Below the pieces are notes generated by a model. It was given only the letters and a program-made list of their open reading frames with translations, was not told where the DNA came from and made no database searches. A DNA stretch of 64,000 nucleotides from the NCBI RefSeq assembly GCF_003722355.1, contig NZ_QWDD01000001.1, positions 310,001 through 374,000 on the forward strand. Direction: 5' to 3'. Source of the DNA: Methylocystis hirsuta. GTDB lineage: Bacteria; Pseudomonadota; Alphaproteobacteria; Rhizobiales; Beijerinckiaceae. The translations under genes were made by a program, and so were the position numbers. Below, piece by piece: positions 26,465 to 36,388 of this stretch (the stretch's first letter is position 1; each line of letters begins with the position of its first letter).

Positions 26465-27769
26465 CTATTCGCGTCCGACGCTTACATAGGTGAAGCCGCG
26501 CTTGCGCACGTCGCCCGGGCGATAGACGTTGCGCAGATCGACGATGATCGGCTGCTTCAAGAGGCTCCTGACCCGATCGAGATCGAGCGCGCGGAAGGCG
26601 TCCCATTCGGTGACGATGGCGAGCGCGTCGGCGCCTTCCAGCGCCGAATAGGCGTTGTCGTGGAAGGTGACCTCCGGCATCAGCGGACGCGCCTGCGCCA
26701 TGCTCTCGGGGTCATAGGCGTGCACCTGGGCGCCGTCGCCGGCGAGCGAAGCGACGATGGCGAGCGAGGGCGCATCCCGCATGTCGTCGGTGTTCGGCTT
26801 GAAGGCCAATCCCAGGAGCGCGATCTTCTTGCCGCGCACCGAGCCGCCGAGCGCGTTGATCACCTTGCGCGCCATCGCCCGCTTGCGCGCGTCGTTCACC
26901 GCGACCACCGTCTCGACGATGCGCAGCGCCGCGCCTTCGTCCTGCCCGGTCTTGATCAGCGCCAGCGTATCCTTGGGAAAGCAGGAGCCGCCATAGCCCG
27001 GTCCCGCATGCAGGAATTTCCCGCCGATGCGCTTGTCGAGGCCGATGCCGCGCGCCACCTCCTGCACGTCGGCGCCGACCTTTTCGCACAGATCGGCGAT
27101 CTCGTTGATGAAGGTGATTTTCGTCGCGAGAAAAGCGTTGGCCGCGTATTTGGTGAGCTCCGACGTGCGCCGCCCAACGAAGACCAGCGGCGGCGCGTTC
27201 AGCGACAGCGGACGATAGATTTCCTCCATCACTTCGCGGGCGCGCGGATCTTCGATGCCGATGACGACGCGATCGGGGCGTTTGAAATCCTCGATCGCCG
27301 CGCCTTCGCGCAAGAATTCAGGATTGGAGACGACGGTGAAATCGGCGTCCGGATTGACTTCGCGCATGATGCGCTCGACCTCGTCGCCGGTGCCGACGGG
27401 AACGGTCGATTTGTTGACGACGACCGTGAATCCCTCGAGCGACTTGGCGATGGTCTGTGCGGCGGCGTAGACGAAGGACAAATCCGCATGGCCGTCGCCG
27501 CGCCGCGATGGCGTGCCGACCGCGATGAACACCGCGTCGGCGCCTTTGACCGCCGGCTCAAGTTCGGTGGTGAATGAGAGGCGGTTCTGTTCGACGTTAT
27601 TGGCGACGAGTTCGTCGAGGCCGGGCTCAAAGATCGGAATTTCGCCCGCCTTCAGGCGCTCGATCTTGCTCGCGTCGGCGTCGACGCAAATGACGTTATG
27701 GCCGAAGTCGGCGAAACAGGCGCCCGAGACCAGACCCACATAACCAGAGCCAATCATCGTAATGTTCAT
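26465..27769 (-). CDS. ugd: UDP-glucose 6-dehydrogenase
   Basis: The 434-residue NAD-dependent enzyme oxidises UDP-glucose to UDP-glucuronate for polysaccharide synthesis. It has the N-terminal GSGYVGL dinucleotide motif, the central FLATKITFINEIADLCE helix, the catalytic cysteine in GPGYGGSCFPKD (about residue 260) and the C-terminal LAFKPNTDDMRDAPS. ATG 27769 follows AGAGGCG; a TTG one codon earlier is ignored. No other sugar-nucleotide gene is adjacent. Confidence 0.95.
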   Translation of the reverse strand: MNITMIGSGYVGLVSGACFADFGHNVICVDADASKIERLKAGEIPIFEPGLDELVANNVEQNRLSFTTELEPAVKGADAVFIAVGTPSRRGDGHADLSFVYAAAQTIAKSLEGFTVVVNKSTVPVGTGDEVERIMREVNPDADFTVVSNPEFLREGAAIEDFKRPDRVVIGIEDPRAREVMEEIYRPLSLNAPPLVFVGRRTSELTKYAANAFLATKITFINEIADLCEKVGADVQEVARGIGLDKRIGGKFLHAGPGYGGSCFPKDTLALIKTGQDEGAALRIVETVVAVNDARKRAMARKVINALGGSVRGKKIALLGLAFKPNTDDMRDAPSLAIVASLAGDGAQVHAYDPESMAQARPLMPEVTFHDNAYSALEGADALAIVTEWDAFRALDLDRVRSLLKQPIIVDLRNVYRPGDVRKRGFTYVSVGRE

Positions 27770-27944
27770 CAATCGCCTCTTTGCTGACCGCCGCGTGACG
27801 CGCCGGTCTTCCCATGCTCAGGATACAGTGGCGCCGCCGGGAGCAAAACGATCGCCGCGTCGCGGATAGCCAGCTTATAGTCCAAAGGAAGAAATCCATT
27901 CCGCCCGCTGACGCGAGCGATTCATTCTCTCACGCAAAAACGAA

Positions 27945-30239
27945 TCATCCGCCGACGCCGAAGGCGGCGAGCGCCGCCATATTGACGATCTCCGTGTCCG
28001 TCGCGCCGAGTTGGACGATTTGAACCGGTTTGTCGAGTCCGACGATCAGCGGACCCAGGACGGTCGCGCCGCCCAGTTCCTGTAACATTTTTGTCGAAAT
28101 AGCCGCCGAATGAAACGCTGGCATGACAAGGACGTTCGCCGTATCGGTGAGGCGCGAAAACGGATAGGCGCTCATGAGATCCTTATTGAGCGCAATGTCC
28201 GCGCCCATCTCGCCCTCATATTCGAAATCGACGCGCCGTTGGTCGAGAACGTTGACCGCCTGGTGCACGCGCGCCGTGCGCTCGCCGGGCGGATAGCCGA
28301 ATGTCGAAAAGGCCAGCATGGCGACCCGCGGCTCGAGTCCGATGCGGCGCGCAACGCCAGCCGCCTCGATGGCGATTTCGGCCAGCTCGTGAGCGTCGGG
28401 CATTTCGGTGATCGCCGTATCGGCGACGACGACGACGCGGCCGTTGGCGAGAATGATCGACGCGCCGATGACGCGGTGGCCGGGCTTGTGGTCGATGACG
28501 CGGCGCACGTCTTCAAGCGCGTGGGAGAAATTGCGCGTCACGCCCGTCACCATGGCGTCGGCGTCGCCCTGCGCCACCATCGCGGCGGCGAAATGATTGC
28601 GGTCCTGATTGATCAGCCGTTGGCAGTCGCGCATCAGAAAGCCCTTGCGCTGCAGGCGCTCGAATAGGAACTGCGCATAGACCGCGTTACGGTTAGAGAG
28701 TTTGGCGTTGTGGATTTCGATCTCTGCGGGAAGTTCGAGGCCGGCGTTTTCCGCCGCCTCCTTGACGCGATCCTCCCGGCCGACAAGCACGGCGCGTCCA
28801 AAACCCTGGTTGACGAAAGCGAGCGCGGCGCGGATCACCTGCTCCTCTTCGCCCTCGGCGAAGACGACGCGCTTGGGATCGCGCCGCACGCGTTCGTGAA
28901 TGGTCTGCATCAGCCCGGCGATCGGATCACGCCGCGCTGAAAGCTCAGCGCGATAGGCCTTCATGTCGACGATGGGGCGGCGCGCGACGCCGCTGTCCAT
29001 CGCCGCGAGCGCCACGGCGGGCGGAATGATCGAGATGAGGCGCGGGTCGAACGGCGCCGGGATAATATAGTCGCGGCCGAAACGCGGCCGGGAGCCACGG
29101 TAGGCGTTGGCGACTTCGTCCGGCACGTCCTCGCGCGCGAGGTCGGCGAGCGCCTTCGTCGCAGCGATCTTCATCTCCATGTTGATCGTCTTGGCGCGCA
29201 CGTCGAGCGCGCCCCGGAAAATATAGGGAAAGCCGAGGACGTTATTGATCTGGTTGGGATAGTCGGAACGCCCGGTGGCGATGATCACGTCGGCGCGCGT
29301 GGCGCGCGCTTCTTCCGGCGTGATCTCCGGGTCGGGATTGGCCATGGCGAAAACGATCGGATTGTCGGCCATGCTGCGAAGCATGTTCGGCGTCAGGGCC
29401 CCCTTGACGGAGAGGCCGTAGAAGATGTCGGCGCCTTCCAGCGCCTCAGCGAGCGTTCGCGCCGTGGTGTCGACGGCGTGCGCGCTCTTCCACTGGTTCA
29501 TCCCCTCCTGGCGGCCCCGATAGACGACGCCCTTGGTGTCGCACAGGATGACATTGCGCGGATCGAAACCCATGGCTTTGGCGAGATCGAGACAGGCGAT
29601 GCCGGCGGCGCCGGCGCCGTTGCAGACGAGTTTCGCCGATCCGATATCGCGGCCCGTCAGCAGCAGCGCGTTGAGCATGCCGGCGGCGGAGATAATCGCC
29701 GTGCCGTGCTGATCGTCATGAAACACCGGAATGTCCATGAGGTCGCGTAGCCGCTCCTCGATGACGAAACACTCCGGCGCCTTGATATCTTCGAGATTGA
29801 TGCCGCCGAAGGAGGGGCCGAGATACCGCACGGCGTTGACGAATGCGTCGACCTCCTTCGCGTCGATCTCGAGATCAATGGAGTCGATGTCGGCGAACCG
29901 CTTGAACAGCGCGGCCTTGCCTTCCATCACTGGCTTCGCCGCCAGCGCGCCGAGATCGCCGAGCCCGAGGATCGCGGTGCCGTTGGTGATGACGGCGACC
30001 ATGTTGCCGCGGGTCGTGTAATCGAACGCCGCTGAAGGATCCTTGGCGATGGCGAGCACCGGCGCGGCGACGCCCGGCGAATAGGCGAGCGACAGGTCTC
30101 GCTGAGTCGCCATCGGCTTCGAGGCGACGACGGCGAGCTTGCCGGGCCGGCCGCGCGAATGAAACAGTAGCGCCTCCTTGTCCGATATCGTCGCGCGCTG
30201 TTCCCCTTCCGCCCGATTTCCCGCCATGTCGTCGGCCAT
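27945..30239 (-). CDS. maeB: NADP-dependent malic enzyme with phosphotransacetylase-like domain
   Basis: The 764-residue protein joins an N-terminal malic enzyme (about residues 25-430) to a C-terminal phosphate acetyltransferase-like domain (about 440-764). The first carries [20 protein letters not shown] and [11 protein letters not shown]. The second is the regulatory domain typical of MaeB enzymes and binds acetyl-CoA. The reaction is oxidative decarboxylation of malate to pyruvate, giving NADPH. ATG 30239 follows AAAGGGGCGG. Length and domain order are normal. Confidence 0.95.
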   Translation of the reverse strand: MADDMAGNRAEGEQRATISDKEALLFHSRGRPGKLAVVASKPMATQRDLSLAYSPGVAAPVLAIAKDPSAAFDYTTRGNMVAVITNGTAILGLGDLGALAAKPVMEGKAALFKRFADIDSIDLEIDAKEVDAFVNAVRYLGPSFGGINLEDIKAPECFVIEERLRDLMDIPVFHDDQHGTAIISAAGMLNALLLTGRDIGSAKLVCNGAGAAGIACLDLAKAMGFDPRNVILCDTKGVVYRGRQEGMNQWKSAHAVDTTARTLAEALEGADIFYGLSVKGALTPNMLRSMADNPIVFAMANPDPEITPEEARATRADVIIATGRSDYPNQINNVLGFPYIFRGALDVRAKTINMEMKIAATKALADLAREDVPDEVANAYRGSRPRFGRDYIIPAPFDPRLISIIPPAVALAAMDSGVARRPIVDMKAYRAELSARRDPIAGLMQTIHERVRRDPKRVVFAEGEEEQVIRAALAFVNQGFGRAVLVGREDRVKEAAENAGLELPAEIEIHNAKLSNRNAVYAQFLFERLQRKGFLMRDCQRLINQDRNHFAAAMVAQGDADAMVTGVTRNFSHALEDVRRVIDHKPGHRVIGASIILANGRVVVVADTAITEMPDAHELAEIAIEAAGVARRIGLEPRVAMLAFSTFGYPPGERTARVHQAVNVLDQRRVDFEYEGEMGADIALNKDLMSAYPFSRLTDTANVLVMPAFHSAAISTKMLQELGGATVLGPLIVGLDKPVQIVQLGATDTEIVNMAALAAFGVGG

Positions 30240-30345
30240 TTCCGCCCCTTTGCTGTTGCGACGCAACACGGCGACCATAACCGGAGCGTGGCTGCGTCCA
30301 CAAGCGTTTGCCGATCGGGGCGGCCACGCTAAGCGTCACGGAACA

Positions 30346-31026
30346 ATGACGAAGCGTCAGAGTTTTAGGGCATGCGCGGCTGCCTATGCGGCGGCTCAGG
30401 TCAGGATTCCGCACAGTAGCCGTCGAGGCGGAGGCGCCTTCGGTTCGGCGATCGGCCTGTCGTTGACGTCGCCTTATGGCGGCGCATCCTTGGCCGTGCA
30501 TCTGATCGCCGGCGCCTCCATATTCCAGCTCGCAAGGACCGGCGTTTCCGCGGCGGCGTCTTCAGAAGGCGCAAGAACCGAGACGTCAGCGCTTGCGCCT
30601 ACCGTTACGCCGGTCGAGGAGCGGGTCGATTTCCTGTTGCGCGGCGATGGCGACGTGAACGCGCAGGGCGTGACGATGCCGACCGAAGATCCGCGCGCGA
30701 TCGTGAAGCGCATCGTCGAGCGCGGCCTGGCGACAGGCGAAATCTCCGGTGAGGATCGCGCCTATCTCGTCAATGTTCTCGCTTCGCGCTCCGGCCTCGC
30801 CCCGCAGGAAGCGGAAAGGCGCGTGGATCTGAGCGCCGAACGCCTGCGTGAAGATCAGGCGAAGGCGAAGGAGGCGGCCGAGACCGCGCGCAAGACCGGC
30901 ATCCTGCTCGCCTTCCTTTCCGCAGCGACAATGCTCATCGGCGCGGCGGCGGCCTGGCACGGCGCAACGCTCGGCGGGCGCCATCGCGATGAAAACGTCG
31001 GCGTCGCGGCGTTCTCTCGCTTCTAA
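30346..31026 (+). CDS. PhnA-like membrane protein, possibly decayed
   Basis: The open frame encodes up to about 226 residues. A GLSLTSPYGG segment, a predicted membrane stretch and a C-terminal hydrophobic helix (GILLAFLSAATMLIGAAAAWHG) ending in GGRHRDE resemble small PhnA-like membrane proteins common in Hyphomicrobiales. Compared with what I know of them, the N-terminal helix and a middle hydrophobic part seem missing, so internal deletions or a broken start are likely. A weak EcfG-like site (GGAAC at 30340, 16 bases, AGTT) lies at the start. The true start is unknown. Confidence 0.4.
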   Translation: MTKRQSFRACAAAYAAAQVRIPHSSRRGGGAFGSAIGLSLTSPYGGASLAVHLIAGASIFQLARTGVSAAASSEGARTETSALAPTVTPVEERVDFLLRGDGDVNAQGVTMPTEDPRAIVKRIVERGLATGEISGEDRAYLVNVLASRSGLAPQEAERRVDLSAERLREDQAKAKEAAETARKTGILLAFLSAATMLIGAAAAWHGATLGGRHRDENVGVAAFSRF

Positions 31027-31038
31027 CGGAGGTGTGAA

Positions 31039-31113
31039 ATGTTCCGGTCTGTCTTGCTGTGGATGCTCGGGGTTCCGATCCCGATCATCATCCTGCTGGC
31101 GCTATGGCGCTAA
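31039..31113 (+). CDS. 24-residue hydrophobic small protein
   Basis: A 24-codon frame starts at ATG 31039 with a strong ribosome site (CGGAGGTGTGAA) twelve bases after the previous stop codon. It encodes one hydrophobic helix ending LLALWR, so it is probably a single-pass membrane peptide. It is followed at once by a terminator hairpin. I do not know a function; similar tiny proteins follow PhnA-like genes in related bacteria as far as I recall. Confidence 0.65.
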   Translation: MFRSVLLWMLGVPIPIIILLALWR

Positions 31114-31127
31114 CATGCGATGCGAGA

Positions 31128-31157
31128 AAGCCCCGGAAGAGCGCTCTTCCGGGGCTT
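31128..31157. terminator. Perfect palindrome terminator, convergent genes
   Basis: The 13-base arms AAGCCCCGGAAGA / TCTTCCGGGGCTT enclose GCGC and are followed by CTTTT on the plus strand. It serves the small protein gene and probably the convergent DUF3616 gene as well. Confidence 0.88.
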
Positions 31158-31160
31158 CTT

Positions 31161-32177
31161 TTATGGCTTGCGGGGAATGTTGAAGACGAGCGGCGCGCCG
31201 TCTTCGCCTCCATCCGAGAGCACGAGCAGGCGATAGCGTCTTGAGTTCAACTCGAGCAGGGCAATGGCTTCCGGCTTGATGAGTGCGCCTTTCCTTCCTA
31301 GCGGAGCAGTCTGCAGGTCGAGCGTTGCGAGTTCTTTTGGCTGCGCCGCCGCGCCGGTCGTCAGTCCACGCAACTCGATGATCGAATAGTCCGCTGACGA
31401 TTCGGCGTCGCTGGGTCCAACAAGAGCGAGCGCCACGCCGTCCGCGATTGCGAGATCTCGAAAGCCCCTATTGGCGCCTAAAGGAATCTTTGCAAGCGAA
31501 GGTCTAAGATCGCCCGCCTCGAAAAGAGCCCTTGCATCGACGCCGACAATGTAGGCGCTCCCGTCGATGTTCGGCGCCCGCAAGGCGAAATACAGCCGCC
31601 CGTTCGCCGCCGCCATGCCCTCGATGTCGACGCGGTTGCGGCCCGGGGCCCTGTCGCAGCGGCAGTCGCCGGGAACGGCATAGGACGCAAGCTCGGGAAG
31701 GCTGCGCATCGCGTCCCATAAGCGCTGGCTGTGCGCCATCGTTCGCAGATGGCCGTTGTCGTCGATCGTCAGCCGGTAGACACGTCGGCTGTCAGAATTG
31801 TCGCAGCATGTTTCGCGCTTTGCGGCGTGAGATCCGGCCACGTAAAAATAGCCGCCGTCGACAGCGGCGGCTTCGGCGTCGAGCTCCTTCTCCACGCCCT
31901 CGAATTCGAAGGGCTCCCCGACAGAGACGAGCCGCTCGCCGTTGATGCGCATGAAGGCGCCCTGGCGGCCTTCATCGACGGCGAGCACGCATATGCCGCT
32001 CGTCGCGCAGGCAAAGCCGCTGAACGCTTCATTCGCCCTTTTCGCCCTAAAGGGGTGTTTGTCGACCTGCCACGGGATTGGCGATTCTGGCGGGACGCGC
32101 TGGGCGGCGAAAGCGGCCGAACACAGCCAAGCGGCGGCGGCGGCAATTGCAATAGGACGATAGACGGCGGCGATCAT
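31161..32177 (-). CDS. DUF3616 secreted protein
   Basis: The 338-residue protein has a signal peptide (residues 1-25, ending SAAFA). A beta-propeller-like body follows with repeated short phrases such as [26 protein letters not shown] and IKPEAIALL, matching the DUF3616 family. This suggests a periplasmic protein; cysteines in ETCCDNSD and GDCRCDRA may form disulfides. No function is known. ATG 32177 begins the signal peptide. It is divergent from mutS. Confidence 0.8.
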   Translation of the reverse strand: MIAAVYRPIAIAAAAAWLCSAAFAAQRVPPESPIPWQVDKHPFRAKRANEAFSGFACATSGICVLAVDEGRQGAFMRINGERLVSVGEPFEFEGVEKELDAEAAAVDGGYFYVAGSHAAKRETCCDNSDSRRVYRLTIDDNGHLRTMAHSQRLWDAMRSLPELASYAVPGDCRCDRAPGRNRVDIEGMAAANGRLYFALRAPNIDGSAYIVGVDARALFEAGDLRPSLAKIPLGANRGFRDLAIADGVALALVGPSDAESSADYSIIELRGLTTGAAAQPKELATLDLQTAPLGRKGALIKPEAIALLELNSRRYRLLVLSDGGEDGAPLVFNIPRKP

Positions 32178-32299
32178 CGAAGTCCCCAATCGCAATCCGG
32201 CAAGCAAGCGGCGAATCTAGGCCCGGGCGGACGCGTCGTCCACATGCAAGCGCATGCCCCGCGTGGCGCTTGCGCCGCGACGCCGTTACACTGGCTGGC

Positions 32300-34981
32300 A
32301 TGAAACACGCAGCGCCCGTTCCTGCTCAAAAACTCAGTATCGAGGCGCAGACGCGCGCGACCCCAATGATCGCCCAATATATCGAGATCAAGGCGGCGAA
32401 CGCCGATTGCCTGCTCTTCTATCGCATGGGCGATTTCTACGAACTGTTCTTTGAAGACGCGCAGACCGCGTCGCGCGCGCTTGGCATCATGCTGACGAAG
32501 CGCGGCAAGCATCTTGGCGAAGACATTCCGATGTGCGGCGTGCCGGTCGAGCGCGCCAACGATTATCTGCAAAAGCTCATTGCGCTCGGACATCGCGTCG
32601 CCGTCTGCGAGCAGATCGAAGACCCGGCGGAAGCCAAAAAACGCGGGCCAAAATCGGTGGTGCGGCGCGACGTCGTGCGCCTTGTCACGCCCGGCACGAT
32701 CACCGAAGACGCGCTGCTTGATCCCGCGAGGCACAACGCCTTTTTGGCGATGGCGCGCTTGCGCGGGGAGGACGGGCGCTGGCGATACGGCCTGGCGAGC
32801 GTCGATATTTCGACGGGCGCCTTTACAGTCTGTGAGCGCGAAGAGAATGCGCTCGGCGCCGAGATCGCGCGTCTGGAGCCTCGCGAAATCATCGCCGTCG
32901 ACGCGCTGTGCCGAGACCCATCGCTTTCTACACTCTTCGCGGGCGCAGGCGCGCCCATCGCGCCGATTGGCCGCGACATCGGCGACGGCGCCGACGCGGC
33001 GCGACGCCTCATGGAGTTCTACACTGTGGCGACGCTCGAAGGTTTTGGCGCCTTCAGCGACTGTGAGCTCGCCGCCGCCGCGACGGCGATTCTCTATGTC
33101 GAGCGCACGCAAAAGGGACAGCGCCCGGCGCTTTCGCGTCCGACAAGTCTGCGCGCGCTGAAGGCCCTTGAAATCGACGCGGCGACACGCGCCAATCTCG
33201 AGCTGACGCGCACGCTGTCCGGCGCGCGCGAGGGCTCGCTGCTTTCGGTCGTCGATCTCACCGTCACGCCCGGCGGCGCCAGGCTTTTGGCCGAGCGGAT
33301 TGCGGCGCCCTTGACTGACGCGCGATCGATCGCGGCGCGTCTCGACGCTGTCGCCTGCTTTTTCGAAAGGCCGGATCTGCGCGCCGCGCTTCGCGCGAAG
33401 CTCGCGCGCGCGCCGGATCTTTCTCGCGCCTTGTCGCGTCTTTCGTTGGAGCGCGGCGGCCCGCGCGATCTTGCAAGCGTCGGCGTCGCGCTGGACGCTG
33501 CGCAGGACATCGCGGGTCTTTTCGCGCAGCTCGATCCGCCGTCGGAGATCGCTGCGGAGGCCCAAACGCTTTCTCAAGCGGACATCGCGCTGGCCGGCGA
33601 AATCGCCGCAGCATTGAAAGACAGCCTGCCGCTCGACAGGCGCAATGGCGATTTCATTCGCGAGGGACGCGACTCCGAACTGGACGAAGCGAGACGGTTA
33701 CGCGACGCAAGCCGCAAGGTGATCGCCGAACTGCAGGGACGCTACGCCGAGCTCACCGAGACGAAGCTCAGGATCAAGCACAATAATTTTCTCGGCTTTT
33801 TTCTCGAAGTCTCGCTGGCGAACGGCGAAAGGCTGCTGCGACCGCCTTTCGACGCGACCTTCACGCATCGCCAGACCATGGCCGACGCCATGCGTTTCTC
33901 GACGCGCGAACTCGTCGAGCTCGAAGCGAAGATCGCTTCGGCGGCCGACCGCGCACTGGCGCGCGAATTGGCGATCTTCGACACGCTCGTCGCAGACGTT
34001 TGCGCGCGCGCCGAGGACTTGCAGCGTCTTGCCGAGGCGTTCGCGCGGCTCGATCTCTACGGCGCGCTCGCCGAAGTCGCAGAGAAGCGCGGCTGGACGC
34101 GCCCGCTGATCGACGGCTCGCTGCATTTCGAGATCGTCGGCGGGCGCCATCCCGTCGTCGAAGCTTCGCTACAGTCGCAAGGTAAGGCTTTCGCCGCGAA
34201 TGACTGCGATCTTTGCGGAACGGAGGGCGGCCGAATCGCCGTCGTCACCGGGCCGAACATGGCCGGCAAGTCGACCTATCTGCGTCAGAACGCGCTCATT
34301 GCGCTTTTGGCGCAGACGGGCTCCTACGTTCCCGCGCAGTCCGCCCGCATCGGCGTCATCGACAGGCTGTTCTCGCGCGTCGGCGCCTCTGACGATCTCG
34401 CCCGTGGTCGCTCGACCTTCATGGTCGAGATGGTCGAAACTGCGGCGATCTTGAACTGCGCGAGCCCGCGCTCGCTCGTCATTCTCGATGAAATCGGTCG
34501 TGGCACGGCGACATTCGACGGACTTTCGATCGCCTGGGCGACGATCGAACATCTGCATGAAGTGAATCGCTCGCGCGCGATCTTCGCCACGCATTTCCAC
34601 GAATTGACGCAGCTTGCGAAGCGGCTGCCGCGGCTCGTCAATCTGACGATGAAGGTGACCGATCACGCCGGCGACGTCGTGTTTCTGCATGAGGTGATCA
34701 AAGGCGCGGCCGACCGCTCCTATGGCGTGCATGTCGCGCAGCTCGCGGGCCTGCCGGCGAGCGTCGTCGCGCGTGCGCATGCGATCCTCGCAGAGTTGGA
34801 GGCGGCCGACCGACGCGCGCCGGTCGAGACCTTGATCGACGATTTGCCGCTCTTCGCACGCCTCGCTGAGGCATCGGCGCCGAAGGACGCGTTGCGCGAC
34901 GCGCTTCAAGAGATTGATCCGGACCAGATGACGCCGCGCGAAGCGCTCGCCGCGCTCTACGAATTGAAGAAAAAACTCTGA
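32300..34981 (+). CDS. mutS: DNA mismatch repair protein MutS
   Basis: The 893-residue ATPase recognises base mismatches and small loops and starts mismatch repair with MutL. The mismatch-binding phenylalanine motif is in [12 protein letters not shown] near residue 45. The ATPase domain has Walker [11 protein letters not shown], Walker [12 protein letters not shown] and the following THFHELT. ATG 32300 gives the usual N-terminus. The gene stands alone, in the common alphaproteobacterial way. Confidence 0.97.
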   Translation: MKHAAPVPAQKLSIEAQTRATPMIAQYIEIKAANADCLLFYRMGDFYELFFEDAQTASRALGIMLTKRGKHLGEDIPMCGVPVERANDYLQKLIALGHRVAVCEQIEDPAEAKKRGPKSVVRRDVVRLVTPGTITEDALLDPARHNAFLAMARLRGEDGRWRYGLASVDISTGAFTVCEREENALGAEIARLEPREIIAVDALCRDPSLSTLFAGAGAPIAPIGRDIGDGADAARRLMEFYTVATLEGFGAFSDCELAAAATAILYVERTQKGQRPALSRPTSLRALKALEIDAATRANLELTRTLSGAREGSLLSVVDLTVTPGGARLLAERIAAPLTDARSIAARLDAVACFFERPDLRAALRAKLARAPDLSRALSRLSLERGGPRDLASVGVALDAAQDIAGLFAQLDPPSEIAAEAQTLSQADIALAGEIAAALKDSLPLDRRNGDFIREGRDSELDEARRLRDASRKVIAELQGRYAELTETKLRIKHNNFLGFFLEVSLANGERLLRPPFDATFTHRQTMADAMRFSTRELVELEAKIASAADRALARELAIFDTLVADVCARAEDLQRLAEAFARLDLYGALAEVAEKRGWTRPLIDGSLHFEIVGGRHPVVEASLQSQGKAFAANDCDLCGTEGGRIAVVTGPNMAGKSTYLRQNALIALLAQTGSYVPAQSARIGVIDRLFSRVGASDDLARGRSTFMVEMVETAAILNCASPRSLVILDEIGRGTATFDGLSIAWATIEHLHEVNRSRAIFATHFHELTQLAKRLPRLVNLTMKVTDHAGDVVFLHEVIKGAADRSYGVHVAQLAGLPASVVARAHAILAELEAADRRAPVETLIDDLPLFARLAEASAPKDALRDALQEIDPDQMTPREALAALYELKKKL

Positions 34982-35222
34982 AAGCGTTTTTGCGGTTTGA
35001 AGCCGAGCTTCAAGGGTCGTGACTAAGTCGCAGACCGCGGCGCGTTTGGCGCACACACTCAAATCCATCGAGCCTCGTTGCGTTCTTCCGTCGACGCCAA
35101 GGCGTGTCGAACGAAGGCGCAAGGATCGGGGCTATACGGCGGCGCCGTCTGCGGGCTTCGCTCAGCATGTCCGTCTCTCATCCGACGGCGCCGCCAAATA
35201 CTCTGACATCGGAGAATGTGTG

Positions 35223-35645
35223 ATGATTCTCGTGTTGATCTTCGTCGGCGTCGCTTTGGCGACGGGCGGCGTGCTCTCATTGCTCGACGGACAGTTCAGG
35301 GTCAGCAAGGTGACGGCTGTCATGGCCTTCGTCGGCGGATTGATCATGGTCGTTGGAGCCGAAGCCGGACTGATCGGCTCCAGCTCGTCCTTCTTCAAAG
35401 CGCAGCAGATTAAAACGTCGGCCTGCGAATTGGACGGCGAGTCGGCATATCCCGAAAATCGCCGCTTGGATCCAAATCACCTGATCCGCAAATATATTTT
35501 GGGGTGCATGGAGCGGTCGGGCTATGCCTGGACAAGCGATCACGAGCACTGCAAGGAAGCGCCGCTCGCCACAAATCCTCTGTGCTATTTGCCGACCGGC
35601 CTTTTCGATCGCGCGGTGACGCGAGTCCAAGTCGCCTTTGAGTGA
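35223..35645 (+). CDS. Small membrane-anchored protein of unknown function
   Basis: The 140-residue protein starts at ATG 35223 with two hydrophobic helices (MILVLIFVGVALATGGVL and AVMAFVGGLIMVVG). A soluble tail of about 80 residues follows with four cysteines (SACELDG, LGCMERSG, DHEHCKEA, NPLCYLP). The paired cysteines and the position after the helices suggest a periplasmic tail with disulfides. The frame is open upstream to 35019, but those residues have no membrane or family character. I do not recognise it. Confidence 0.6.
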   Translation: MILVLIFVGVALATGGVLSLLDGQFRVSKVTAVMAFVGGLIMVVGAEAGLIGSSSSFFKAQQIKTSACELDGESAYPENRRLDPNHLIRKYILGCMERSGYAWTSDHEHCKEAPLATNPLCYLPTGLFDRAVTRVQVAFE

Positions 35646-35672
35646 TTCAAAAATCCGTTTGAACGGAACGGC

Positions 35673-35781
35673 TGTCATTCCCGACGCGCGCGAAGCGCGT
35701 GATCGGGAATCCAGAGCACGACCAGCATTCTTGGATTGACTCTGGATTCCCGGTCAGGCCTTCGGCCTGCCGGGAATGACA
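35673..35781. repeat. Long palindromic repeat, copy 1
   Basis: It begins TGTCATTCCCG and ends CGGGAATGACA. Inside it are two local hairpins (GCGCGCGAAGCGCG and AGGCCTTCGGCCT) and the inner phrases GGGAATCCAGAG and CTCTGGATTCCC. A second copy lies in inverted arrangement at 41455-41562. This is a type of intergenic repeat widespread in alphaproteobacteria. Confidence 0.9.
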
Positions 35782-35827
35782 AGGTCCAGGCGACGGATCA
35801 GCCCGAGTCCATATGAGAGTGTAACGC

Positions 35828-36385
35828 CTAACGAATATAGCGCGCGAAGACGAATTGCGTGTCGCCGTAGCGGCGTTCGTCTTCACGCAGCAAATTCGGC
35901 GGCAGGTTGATTTGCGCCCTGGCGCTTTCTTCGACGACGACGATGGCGTCCGGCGCAAGCCAGCCGCCATCGACAAGCGCGATGAGCGCTTGCGTCGCGA
36001 GATCCTTGCCGTAAGGCGGATCAAGAAAGGCGAGCGAAAACGTTTCGCCCGCCGGCGCGGCGCCGAGCTTGGTGGCGTCCCGGCGAAAGATGCGCGTGAC
36101 GCCGCCAAGCCCCAGCGCTTCGATATTGGCGCGCAGCAGCGCGCGCGCCTCGGCGCCGTCATCGACGAAAAGCGCCCGCGCCGCGCCGCGCGACACGGCC
36201 TCAAGCCCGAGCGCGCCGGCGCCGGCGAAGAGATCGACGACATTCGCGCCCGCAACCGGATCGCCGAAGCGATGCGCGAGAATGTCGAAAACCGATTCGC
36301 GCAGCCGTTCGGAGGTTGGTCGAATCGCCTGCGAACGTGGTCCCGAAAGCGCCCGACCGCGCAGGGCGCCGCCAACGATGCGCAT
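35828..36385 (-). CDS. rsmD: 16S rRNA (guanine966-N2)-methyltransferase
   Basis: The 185-residue enzyme methylates G966 of 16S rRNA with AdoMet. It has MRIVGGALRGR at the start, RPTSERLRESVFDIL, the AdoMet loop VVDLFAGAGALGLEA and the catalytic DPPYGK at about residue 125. It begins three bases after the pseudouridine synthase gene, so the two form an operon of RNA-modifying enzymes. Confidence 0.94.
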   Translation of the reverse strand: MRIVGGALRGRALSGPRSQAIRPTSERLRESVFDILAHRFGDPVAGANVVDLFAGAGALGLEAVSRGAARALFVDDGAEARALLRANIEALGLGGVTRIFRRDATKLGAAPAGETFSLAFLDPPYGKDLATQALIALVDGGWLAPDAIVVVEESARAQINLPPNLLREDERRYGDTQFVFARYIR

Positions 36386-36388
36386 GGT

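Noticed and set aside
30340..30364. Possible EcfG promoter GGAAC-N16-AGTT
   Set aside because: The -10 element differs from CGTT and the downstream gene seems damaged, so it is mentioned but not called as a promoter.
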